Source: Sphingobacteriaceae bacterium
GTDB lineage: Bacteria; Bacteroidota; Bacteroidia; Sphingobacteriales; Sphingobacteriaceae
Direction: 5' to 3'
Assembly (NCBI GenBank): GCA_025450155.1
Contig: JANWIB010000083.1
Coordinates: 1 to 8,998 of the forward strand
Length of the DNA stretch: 8,998 nucleotides
Shown piece by piece: positions 1-6,265 of the stretch. Position numbers and translations under genes: made by a program. The number at the start of each line of letters is the position of its first letter. Position 1 is the first letter of the stretch. The notes beneath the pieces are model-generated. The model ran no database searches. It had not been told where the DNA came from and was given only the letters and a program-made list of their open reading frames with translations.

Positions 1-398
1 GCTTTTATTATAAATAGTATCATTATTAAAAAGCATATTGCCGGAATAAGTAGGACTATATTGTATATTTTATCAAGCGTATCCCATTTAACTTTAAAAA
101 GTTTATTGATAAGCATAGGGTTAATCAATGAATTTAACCAGGAGACAAATAAGGTGGTATAAATTAAGTTATCATTTATCCAATTATAAAACCCCAGAGG
201 GAAGTTCAAATAATACTTGTAAATACTGTACGCCATTTCACCCAGTAAGATTTTATTTTTTGTTGATCCCAAGGCTTGATCTAGTTCTTTCCAAGTTTCC
301 TCGTATGTCATTAATACGGGAACTAACACCAGCAACCACAACAGCACTGAAAGTATGGATTTTATGAGCACCTGTATTATGAGCTTTCTATCTTCCAT
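1..398 (-). CDS. Small integral membrane protein, unrecognised, 3' end cut by window edge
   Basis: An open frame runs on the minus strand from an ATG at 396-398 to the window edge with no stop: 132 codons are visible and the C-terminus is missing. The protein begins MEDRKLIIQVLIKSILSVLL. A hydrophobic segment at about residues 9-31 and another at about 112-131 look like membrane helices, and residues 78-94 may form a weaker one. Between them is a stretch rich in Tyr, Trp and Asn (about 55-80). I do not recognise the family and propose no function. The start lies 15 nt after the pheT stop codon on the same strand, with no terminator between them, so cotranscription with pheT is likely. No Shine-Dalgarno sequence is visible, which is usual for this phylum. 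The long stop-free frame, membrane-like composition and tight spacing behind pheT support a real gene; plus-strand frames over the same bases look like shadows. Confidence 0.72.
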   Translation of the reverse strand, partial: MEDRKLIIQVLIKSILSVLLWLLVLVPVLMTYEETWKELDQALGSTKNKILLGEMAYSIYKYYLNFPLGFYNWINDNLIYTTLFVSWLNSLINPMLINKLFKVKWDTLDKIYNIVLLIPAICFLIMILFIIK

Positions 399-413
399 TT
401 ATGCTAATTTGGA

Positions 414-2813
414 CTATTTTCTCACTTCTGCCCCCGCTTCTTTCTCGAAATTTACAATTAATTTCTGCATAATGGTATCAATCTGCTTATCGGCAAGGGT
501 TTTTTCTTCATCTAATAAGATAAAATTTAATGCATACGATTTTTTACCCTGTGGCAGTTTATCACCCTGATAAACATCAAACACATTTACTTCTTTTAAA
601 AGATTACGCTCTGTTTTTTGAGCTATTTGCTGCAATTGCCTAAATGAAACAGATTGATCAATTAATAGCGAAAGGTCTCTTCTTACAGACGGGAAACGAG
701 AGACTTCCCGGTAGGTAATTTTATTTTTTCGGATGGCTTTCAATAACAAATCCCAATCAAAATCAGCATAAAACACTTCTTTCTCTATATCGAACTTTCT
801 CAACACGGCTTTACTCACACTTCCAAAAGTAACCAACCCTTTCTCTCCTTTTCGATAACTTAGTCCGTAATCTAAGTTTGCATTAACCGTATCATCTGCT
901 ACCATATCGGTAATATTTAAGCGTTTAATAATGGCATCAACAGCAGCCTTTAGATTATACAAATTGACTCCCTGGTTTGCATGATTCCATTGCTCGGCTT
1001 GTTTAGCGCCCGAAAGGTACAAGGCCAACCGTTGGCTTTCCTGGTATCCTTCTGCTACTGCACGGTACACTTTTCCCAACTCGTAAAGTTTCAGATCGGA
1101 ACTTTTTCTGTTTTGATTGTAGGTTACAACTTCGAGCCCAGTATGTAGTAAATCCTGACGCATCACATCCAGATCAGTACTTAAAGGGTTTATAATTTTT
1201 ACTGATTCATCCAAATTATTTGCATAGGCCGATTTGGTCAACGAATTGGTAAGAATTTCAAAAAAACCATTCGCGGTAAGCATATCCGCCACCTGATCTT
1301 GGACCGATTCTTTATCAGGTTTAGCAGAATAATTTAAAGAAGCCCTTATTTGGGATGGAATTTCAATATTATTATAGCCATAAATGCGTAGAATTTCTTC
1401 AATTACATCCACTTCACGAGTTACATCCACTTTGTAAGGAGGAACTAGCAATTTCAATCCCTCAGCAGTTTCGGAAACTACCGCAATTCCCAGTGCGGTG
1501 ATGATACCTTTAATTTCCGCAGGTGGAATAGCTTTACCGATAAGACGGTTTGTATTGTGATAATTGATCGCCACTTCGAATGGCTTTACCGGGTTAGGAT
1601 AATTATCAGATATCTCGGATGAAATTGTGCCTCCGGCAACTTCTTTAATCAAAAGCGCAGCTCTCTTTAAGGCAAACACAGTCATTTCAGGATCCGTACC
1701 ACGCTCAAAGCGAAAAGAAGCGTCGGTTTTTAATCCATGTCGCTTGGAAGTTTTCCGAACAGAAACAGAGTTAAAATAAGCGCTTTCTAAAAAAATATTC
1801 GTTGTAGTCTCTTTTACTCCTGATTCTACTCCACCAAATACCCCCGCAATACACATCGGAGATTCATCATTACAAATCATTAAATCTTCGGCAGAAAGTT
1901 TACGCTCTACACCATCCAGTGTAACAAAAGTCGATCCCTCGGGGCAATTTTTCACGATCACTTTCCCTCCTTTTATTGCATCGGCATCAAAGGCATGTAA
2001 GGGCTGTCCCAATTCATGAAGTACATAATTTGTACTATCCACTACATTATTTATCGGACGAACGCCGATGATATTCAACTTGTTTTTTAACCAATCTGGA
2101 GAATCTTTTACTTCAACATCGCTAATACTAATTGATGTATACCTTGGGCATGCTTCTGTATTTTCTACAGATACAGGAATTTCAAGGTTACGATTTTCAA
2201 CCTGAAAGCCGGAAACCTGAGGCAATTGAATAGTTGTTTTTAAGTACGCGGCCAAATCCCGGGCAACACCTAAGTGCGAAGCCGCATCGGCCCGGTTTGG
2301 CGTTAAACCGATTTCAAAAAGATAATCATCTTCAATTTTAAAATATGCTTTTACAGGAGTGCCCACAACAGCATCAGAAGCTAAAACCAGAATACCTTCG
2401 TGTGATTTGCCCAAACCGATTTCATCTTCGGCACAAATCATCCCTTCGGAAAATTCGCCCCTGATTTTTGATTTAGTGATTTTAAAAGGCTCGCCTTGTA
2501 GAGGATAAACGGTAGTACCAACGGTTGCAACAACCACTTTCTGACCTACGGCCACGTTAGAAGCTCCACATACAATTTGCAACTCTTCTCCTGTTCCAAT
2601 ATCAACCTTCGTTATCCGCAGGCGGTCTGCATTGGGATGTTGTACGCATTCCTTAACATGACCAATCACCAGGCCTTCAAGCCCTCCGGGAATCGTTTGT
2701 ACCTTCTCTAAACTTTCTACTTCTAAACCAATATTCGTCAGAATGTGAGAAATTTCTTCGGGCGTTTTATTCGTATCTATAAATTCTTTTAGCCAGTTAT
2801 GTGAAATCTTCAT
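414..2813 (-). CDS. pheT: Phenylalanine--tRNA ligase beta subunit
   Basis: This is the beta chain of the cytoplasmic alpha2beta2 phenylalanyl-tRNA synthetase, which charges tRNA-Phe with phenylalanine using ATP. The chain is 799 residues, the usual length of bacterial PheT. Domains in order: an N-terminal segment starting MKISHNWLKEF; an EMAP-like OB-fold tRNA-binding domain at about 39-150; the B3/B4 editing region at about 207-395, containing RFERGTDP at 368-375; a B5 domain at about 405-478 followed by VIEEILRIYGY; the catalytic-like core at about 490-690; and a C-terminal FDX-ACB anticodon-binding domain from about 702 (REVSRFPSVRRDLSLL). I chose the ATG at 2811-2813 because homologues start MKIS. 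An in-frame TTG at 2832-2834 would add seven residues, but it lies inside the predicted -7 promoter box. pheS is not adjacent, so the alpha chain must be encoded elsewhere. No T-box or attenuator leader is visible. Confidence 0.97.
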   Translation of the reverse strand: MKISHNWLKEFIDTNKTPEEISHILTNIGLEVESLEKVQTIPGGLEGLVIGHVKECVQHPNADRLRITKVDIGTGEELQIVCGASNVAVGQKVVVATVGTTVYPLQGEPFKITKSKIRGEFSEGMICAEDEIGLGKSHEGILVLASDAVVGTPVKAYFKIEDDYLFEIGLTPNRADAASHLGVARDLAAYLKTTIQLPQVSGFQVENRNLEIPVSVENTEACPRYTSISISDVEVKDSPDWLKNKLNIIGVRPINNVVDSTNYVLHELGQPLHAFDADAIKGGKVIVKNCPEGSTFVTLDGVERKLSAEDLMICNDESPMCIAGVFGGVESGVKETTTNIFLESAYFNSVSVRKTSKRHGLKTDASFRFERGTDPEMTVFALKRAALLIKEVAGGTISSEISDNYPNPVKPFEVAINYHNTNRLIGKAIPPAEIKGIITALGIAVVSETAEGLKLLVPPYKVDVTREVDVIEEILRIYGYNNIEIPSQIRASLNYSAKPDKESVQDQVADMLTANGFFEILTNSLTKSAYANNLDESVKIINPLSTDLDVMRQDLLHTGLEVVTYNQNRKSSDLKLYELGKVYRAVAEGYQESQRLALYLSGAKQAEQWNHANQGVNLYNLKAAVDAIIKRLNITDMVADDTVNANLDYGLSYRKGEKGLVTFGSVSKAVLRKFDIEKEVFYADFDWDLLLKAIRKNKITYREVSRFPSVRRDLSLLIDQSVSFRQLQQIAQKTERNLLKEVNVFDVYQGDKLPQGKKSYALNFILLDEEKTLADKQIDTIMQKLIVNFEKEAGAEVRK

Positions 2814-2831
2814 GCAATTAAAATGGATGGT

Positions 2832-2864
2832 CAAAGATAGAAAAGTTGGAGGTTAAAGTTGAAA
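2832..2864 (-). promoter_or_regulatory. Candidate pheT promoter (Bacteroidota type)
   Basis: Read on the minus strand, TATCTTTG at 2839-2832 matches the Bacteroidota -7 consensus TAnnTTTG exactly. TTTC at 2864-2861 could be a -33 element (three of four bases of TTTG), 21 nt upstream. Transcription would start roughly at 2825-2829, giving a leader of about 12-16 nt before the pheT ATG. The -33 match is imperfect, so this is a prediction. Confidence 0.55.
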
Positions 2865-2865
2865 C

Positions 2866-2878
2866 GGTATCAGATACC
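2866..2878. repeat. 13-bp perfect palindrome upstream of the pheT promoter
   Basis: GGTATC-A-GATACC is a perfect inverted repeat with 6-bp arms around one central base. It lies one base upstream of the proposed pheT -33 element, in the 98-bp radC-pheT gap. A one-base centre makes a stable RNA hairpin unlikely, so a binding site for a dimeric regulator is more plausible than a terminator. It could also be chance. Confidence 0.4.
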
Positions 2879-2911
2879 AGTAACAGCTTATAAGTTATAG
2901 CCTGCAACGCC

Positions 2912-3610
2912 TTAAATCATTCCTTCATCAGCAAAGCTAAAATACCCGGAATTTGAAAAAATCAAATGATCCAAAACAGAAATATCTAACATATTACCTG
3001 CTGCACATATTTTCTGAGTTAAACTCATATCAGCCTGACTGGGTTTTAAATTCTCGGAAGGATGATTATGTGCAAGAACAATGGAGGTCGCGTGATTTTC
3101 TAATGCCAGTTGATAAATAATCTTGGGGTCAGCTATCGTACCAGCCCGTCCTCCTTTACTTATCAAATGTTTAGAGAGAATTTTATTGGCTCGATTCAGC
3201 AATATAATCCAGAATTCCTCATGATTAAGGTCAGAAAAATAGCGTCGCATTAAATGAAAAATATCCTTACTGCTGGTAATTTTCACTACCTCATCCCTAT
3301 CTTTTTCTTTCCTTCTACGCCCTAATTCTAGTGCGGCAATAACGGAAATCGCTTTTGCCTCGCCAATGCCTTTAAATTTTGAAAGTTCATGCACAGATAA
3401 GCCTGCTAACTTATCCAGATCATGATTTAATGAAAAAAGAATGCGTTTTCTAAGTTCTACTGCAGTTTCGTTTCTGTTACCCGAACCAATTAGAATAGCA
3501 ATCAACTCCGCATTACTCAGGTTACGACGGCCGTGTTGTACCAGCTTCTCTCGTGGCCGGTCTTCCTCAGCCCAACCTTTTATTGTAATTTTATCTTCAT
3601 AAACTTCCAT
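2912..3610 (-). CDS. radC: RadC family JAMM/MPN+ DNA repair protein
   Basis: The 232-residue protein has the full RadC layout and usual length. An N-terminal helical region with the signature RNLSNAELIAILIGSG (29-44) leads into a helix-hairpin-helix element around FKGIGEAKA (79-87). A C-terminal JAMM/MPN+ metalloprotease-like domain runs from about 108 to 230. The metal-binding motif is visible as H181-N-H183-P-S185 with D194, and E131 or E132 in HEEFWIILLNR is the likely catalytic glutamate. The glycine that usually follows HNHPS is glutamate here (E186). RadC was historically linked to DNA repair, but its molecular role is unsettled, and relatives occur in mobile elements. This copy sits among housekeeping genes, so it is probably the chromosomal one. 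The start gives the standard N-terminus. The gene begins 28 nt after the rpsT terminator hairpin, and no clear promoter is visible in that space. Confidence 0.95.
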   Translation of the reverse strand: MEVYEDKITIKGWAEEDRPREKLVQHGRRNLSNAELIAILIGSGNRNETAVELRKRILFSLNHDLDKLAGLSVHELSKFKGIGEAKAISVIAALELGRRRKEKDRDEVVKITSSKDIFHLMRRYFSDLNHEEFWIILLNRANKILSKHLISKGGRAGTIADPKIIYQLALENHATSIVLAHNHPSENLKPSQADMSLTQKICAAGNMLDISVLDHLIFSNSGYFSFADEGMI

Positions 3611-3638
3611 AATTAAAGCTTATATAATGTATAAAAAT

Positions 3639-3669
3639 AAAAAAGCATTGGGAATTCCAATGCTTTTTT
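3639..3669 (-). terminator. Rho-independent terminator of rpsT
   Basis: A 13-bp perfect stem (3639-3651 with 3657-3669) closes a 5-nt loop. The core is GCATTGG/CCAATGC, flanked by six A:T pairs. It begins 21 nt after the rpsT stop codon. On the minus strand the stem ends in a run of six T followed by ATTTTTAT. Because both arms end in A or T runs, it could work in both directions, but no convergent gene needs it here. Confidence 0.85.
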
Positions 3670-3690
3670 ATTCTATATAAGAAACTTATA

Positions 3691-3948
3691 TTACTTTTTT
3701 AATCCGTTTACGAATTTAGTGAGCTTAGATTTATTATTGGAGGCTTTATTTTTGTGAATTACGTTCTTTTTAGCAAGGCGATCGAGCATAGAAACTACTT
3801 TTGTTAAAAGTGGGGTAGCTTCTGATTTAGAAGTTGTAGCACGTAGTTTTTTTATTGCGCTACGGGTTGTTTTTGCCTGGTAACGGTTACGTAAACGTTT
3901 GGCCGCGTTTGATCTGATTCTCTTAATCGCTGATTTATGATTTGCCAT
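3691..3948 (-). CDS. rpsT: 30S ribosomal protein S20 (bS20)
   Basis: This 85-residue, strongly basic protein binds 16S rRNA early in assembly of the small ribosomal subunit. It opens MANHKSAIKRIRSNAAKRLRN, the hallmark N-terminus of bS20, and continues with the Lys/Arg-rich helices and the conserved IHKNKASNNKSKL segment (64-76). Length is normal for the family. The gene seems to be a single transcription unit: it has a strong Bacteroidota-type promoter immediately upstream and a strong hairpin terminator immediately downstream. No separate leader structure for autoregulation is evident in the roughly 30-nt leader. Confidence 0.98.
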   Translation of the reverse strand: MANHKSAIKRIRSNAAKRLRNRYQAKTTRSAIKKLRATTSKSEATPLLTKVVSMLDRLAKKNVIHKNKASNNKSKLTKFVNGLKK

Positions 3949-3982
3949 TGTATGCTTTTTTTCCGTATTATTTTAAGGACTG

Positions 3983-4014
3983 CAAATATATGCTGATTTA
4001 ATTAAATACGCAAA
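3983..4014 (-). promoter_or_regulatory. rpsT promoter, close consensus match
   Basis: On the minus strand TTTG at 4014-4011 is followed after 20 nt by TATATTTG at 3990-3983. This matches the Bacteroidota -33/-7 pattern TTTG and TAnnTTTG at near-standard spacing. The transcript would start near 3976-3980, leaving about 28-32 nt before the rpsT ATG. It is the best promoter match in the window and fits a highly expressed ribosomal gene. Confidence 0.8.
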
Positions 4015-4057
4015 TAGATTTTATAATTCTCTCGTCTTTTAAACCAACTGCATTGAA

Positions 4058-4510
4058 TCAATTTTTTAACTTAATATTTTCTGCCTTGATACTCTGCAAT
4101 GCCTTATCTTTCTCAAGCAGGGCAGCGAAATTAATACTAAATTGTGGATACTTGAGCGAGGTATCGCGAGACCAGTATTTTCCTTCCACTTTCATCCACA
4201 TTGGAGGAGGAGGATTATCTATATTACCATAACTGCTTTGCGTTATACCAGAATCATAGCAACCGAAAATCCATTTCTTTAATGATTGCTTATCATCTTC
4301 TTCACAAGGTATAAGCTCTATCTGCCTGGTATTCCAATCTTCGCCTCCCCTGGTTAGCAATATTTGCCCTTTGGAATTTAAAACAACATATCCGGTCATT
4401 GTCAATAAGGTTGAATCACCCTCTAAAGAATTACAAAAAGACTCGCGTCCTTCTAAATTGCAACCCAAAAACAATACACTAAGCAAAATAACGGCACATT
4501 CTTTTCTCAT
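4058..4510 (-). CDS. Hypothetical small lipoprotein
   Basis: This 150-residue protein is of no family I recognise. The N-terminus is a short basic segment followed by a hydrophobic stretch ending in LFLGC, with Cys17 as the probable lipidated residue. Phe at the -3 position is less common than Leu, so lipidation is likely rather than certain. Mature C26, C69 and C84 could form a disulfide if the protein is periplasmic. Visible features are a block YVVLNSKGQILLTRGGEDW (41-59), a four-proline run before MWMKVEGKYW (100-113), and a basic C-terminus that may be helical. The gene is divergent from the Zn-PLC/S1-P1 gene with 39 bp between start codons, so they may share a control region. AAAGGAC lies close to the ATG but is probably too near to be a good ribosome binding site. 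No terminator is seen before the rpsT promoter. Confidence 0.75.
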   Translation of the reverse strand: MRKECAVILLSVLFLGCNLEGRESFCNSLEGDSTLLTMTGYVVLNSKGQILLTRGGEDWNTRQIELIPCEEDDKQSLKKWIFGCYDSGITQSSYGNIDNPPPPMWMKVEGKYWSRDTSLKYPQFSINFAALLEKDKALQSIKAENIKLKN

Positions 4511-4549
4511 TGTCCTTTTAATTTAACAACATGTAAATTAACTACATTT

Positions 4550-5518
4550 ATGTTTATGATTAAATACATTTCGATCACTCTTTATTTAATTATCGTACTT
4601 TTGTTTTTTTCATCCTGGGGCTTTTTTGCGCATCAAAAAATTAATCGGCTGGCGGTTTTCACCCTTCCAACAGGGATGATTAAATTTTATAAAAACAACA
4701 TCAATTATATTACGGAACATGCCGTGGATCCGGATAAACGGCGTTATACGGATTCTGCGGAAGCCGCCCGTCATTACCTTGATGCTGACCATTATGGCAT
4801 AGCTCCTTTCGACAGCATTCCCCAAAAATGGAAAGATGCCGAAGCCAGATATTCTGCTGATACCTTAAGAGCTTATGGTATTTTACCCTGGCATATCGAA
4901 CGAACTTATTACCTGCTTGTTAAGGCTTTCCAAGAGCAAGATTCGGCTAAAATTTTAAAAATCTCGGCCGATCTGGGACATTATCTTGGCGATGCTCATG
5001 TTCCTTTACACACCACCGAAAATTATAACGGCCAATTAACGGGTCAAACCGGTATCCATGGATTTTGGGAGAGCCGACTTCCAGAATTATTTTCTCATGA
5101 CTACGATTATTTTGTAGGCAAAGCAATCTATATAGAAAATCCGCTTAAGGAAGCTTGGAAAATTATAAGAAATACATCCAGCTATAAAGATTCCGTTTTA
5201 AAAATTGAGTCCCGTTTAAGCAAATCGTTTCCTTCTGACAGAAAATTTGCCTTTTCGAACCGGAATGGGAAAATAATTAAACAATATTCCGAAGCATATG
5301 CTGGATCTTATCATGATGCCATGAGAGGCATGGTAGAACGGCAAATGCGGTCATCTATCCATTACATTGGTAGTTTCTGGTATTCGGCCTGGGTTGATGC
5401 CGGACAACCTGATCTTACAAAGGTTAAAAGAAAAGAAACACCGACTGAAGAGCTACAACAAGCAGAAAAGGAAGAAAAGCGCTACCAAGAAGGAAAGATT
5501 ATTGGAAGAGAGGAATAA
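4550..5518 (+). CDS. Zinc-dependent phospholipase C / S1-P1 nuclease family protein, exported
   Basis: The 322-residue protein belongs to the superfamily of trinuclear-zinc phosphoesterases that includes bacterial phospholipase C and P1/S1 nucleases. A hydrophobic N-terminus (about 4-22) precedes WGFFAHQKINRL. W23 would be the N-terminal zinc ligand after cleavage, and H28 lies five residues on as in P1 nuclease (W1/H6). D60 and H75 have the P1 spacing of 15, and HYLGDAHVPLH gives H144, D148 and H154. H170 and E174 (HGFWE) complete the set. The family hydrolyses phosphodiester bonds in lipids or nucleic acids; which substrate applies here cannot be read from sequence. After about residue 290 comes a charged, Glu/Lys-rich tail, possibly helical. 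An ATG at 4556 is an alternative start two codons in. This is the only plus-strand gene in the window. It is convergent with dedA (5 bp between stops) and divergent from the lipoprotein gene. Confidence 0.88.
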   Translation: MFMIKYISITLYLIIVLLFFSSWGFFAHQKINRLAVFTLPTGMIKFYKNNINYITEHAVDPDKRRYTDSAEAARHYLDADHYGIAPFDSIPQKWKDAEARYSADTLRAYGILPWHIERTYYLLVKAFQEQDSAKILKISADLGHYLGDAHVPLHTTENYNGQLTGQTGIHGFWESRLPELFSHDYDYFVGKAIYIENPLKEAWKIIRNTSSYKDSVLKIESRLSKSFPSDRKFAFSNRNGKIIKQYSEAYAGSYHDAMRGMVERQMRSSIHYIGSFWYSAWVDAGQPDLTKVKRKETPTEELQQAEKEEKRYQEGKIIGREE

Positions 5519-5531
5519 AACCACTATTCCT
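5511..5531. terminator. Weak hairpin spanning both stop codons of convergent genes
   Basis: AGGAATA at 5511-5517 pairs with TATTCCT at 5525-5531 around a 7-nt loop. The hairpin contains the stop codons of both the Zn-PLC/S1-P1 gene (TAA, 5516-5518) and dedA (TAG, 5526-5524). On the plus strand it ends in a short T run. The stem has only two G:C pairs, so termination would be weak; a T-rich tract near 5550-5560 may add to it. Confidence 0.3.
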
Positions 5532-6186
5532 TTTCGCTATCAACTTTTTGCCTTTTTTTCTCTCTAATAACTTCTATTATAGGTGGAAGGATAGAAAGGA
5601 TGATAATGGCAAAGATTACGTAGGTAAAATTATCTTTAATAATCGGCCTTCCCCCAAAAATATATCCTGCAAATAGAAAAGCGGACACCCATATAATTCC
5701 TCCTATAATATTATAAGAAGCAAAACGGGCATAACGCATTGTTCCTACTCCGGCTACAAAAGGGGCAAAAGTCCGAATAATTGGGATAAAACGGGCGTAA
5801 ATAATGGTTTTACCACCGTGCTTTAAATAAAATGCCTCTGTTTTTTCTAGATATTTCTTTTTAAGAAATTTGTATTTTCCACTAAATGCTTTAGGGCCAA
5901 TATAATGACCAATATGATAATTAACCATATCACCAATTATGGCGGCAATAATCAGCAGTCCTGTCATCAAAAGAATATCTAGTCCACTCTCGGGCTTTGC
6001 AATAATTGCCCCTGCTGCAAAAAGCAATGAATCACCCGGCAAAAAAGGCGTAATTACAAAACCGGTTTCTGCAAAAATTATCAAAAAAAGGATTAAATAG
6101 GTCCAGGTTTTGTACTCATTAACAATTTCAACAAGATGTTTATCGATATGTAAAATAAAATCTACGAGCGAATAAATTATTTCCAA
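5524..6186 (-). CDS. DedA family inner-membrane protein
   Basis: This 220-residue polytopic protein has the hallmark DedA segments: ETGFVITPFLPGDSLLFAAG (40-59) and ARFIPIIRTFAPFVAGVG (131-148). E40, D52, R132 and R138 line up with the functionally essential acidic and arginine residues known from E. coli YqjA (E39, D51, R130, R136). DedA proteins act in membrane homeostasis, and some recycle undecaprenyl phosphate or move other lipids across the membrane. The substrate of this member is not determinable from sequence. The C-terminus is a short charged cytoplasmic-type tail (REKKRQKVDSEKE). The start is TTG at 6184-6186: an in-frame TAA lies five codons upstream, and the next Met (residue 75) is after the conserved core, so no ATG could produce the full domain. 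The gene follows the DUF4397 terminator by 29 nt, and I see no clear promoter in that space. Confidence 0.93.
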   Translation of the reverse strand: MEIIYSLVDFILHIDKHLVEIVNEYKTWTYLILFLIIFAETGFVITPFLPGDSLLFAAGAIIAKPESGLDILLMTGLLIIAAIIGDMVNYHIGHYIGPKAFSGKYKFLKKKYLEKTEAFYLKHGGKTIIYARFIPIIRTFAPFVAGVGTMRYARFASYNIIGGIIWVSAFLFAGYIFGGRPIIKDNFTYVIFAIIILSILPPIIEVIREKKRQKVDSEKE

Positions 6187-6215
6187 AGTTTTTAAATTTT
6201 AAGGAGGTAAAAATA

Positions 6216-6245
6216 AAAGATCACGATAAAATTACCGTGATCTTT
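6216..6245 (-). terminator. Rho-independent terminator of the DUF4397 lipoprotein gene
   Basis: AAAGATCACG at 6216-6225 pairs perfectly with CGTGATCTTT at 6236-6245, a 10-bp stem around a 10-nt AT-rich loop. On the minus strand it begins 20 nt after the DUF4397 stop codon and ends in TTTTATTTTT, a good U-tract. The stem ends 29 nt before the dedA start codon. Confidence 0.8.
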
Positions 6246-6265
6246 ACTAGAATGTTTTTAACTAG

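Noticed and set aside
128..570. Two short plus-strand ORFs (128-367 and 355-570)
   Set aside because: They lie antisense to the membrane protein gene and the pheT 3' end, have no recognisable domain and no start context; the minus-strand frames explain the region better.
2814..2834. Longer pheT starting at TTG 2834
   Set aside because: The extra seven residues are not expected in PheT, and the TTG lies inside the TATCTTTG promoter box; the ATG at 2813 gives the family N-terminus.
2814..2911. T-box or attenuator controlling pheT
   Set aside because: The leader after the candidate promoter is about 12-16 nt and shows no T-box motif, Phe-rich leader peptide or terminator.
4511..4549. Divergent promoters between the lipoprotein and Zn-PLC genes
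   Set aside because: TACATTTA at 4543-4550 resembles TAnnTTTG, but it has one mismatch, overlaps the start codon and lacks a -33 partner; no box could be assigned for either gene.
4610..4825. Minus-strand ORF inside the Zn-PLC/S1-P1 gene
   Set aside because: It is a shadow of a well-supported plus-strand coding region with conserved zinc ligands.
6201..6207. AAGGAGG, a perfect Shine-Dalgarno sequence on the plus strand
   Set aside because: No plus-strand start codon follows at a usable distance and the terminator hairpin comes next; dedA is on the other strand.
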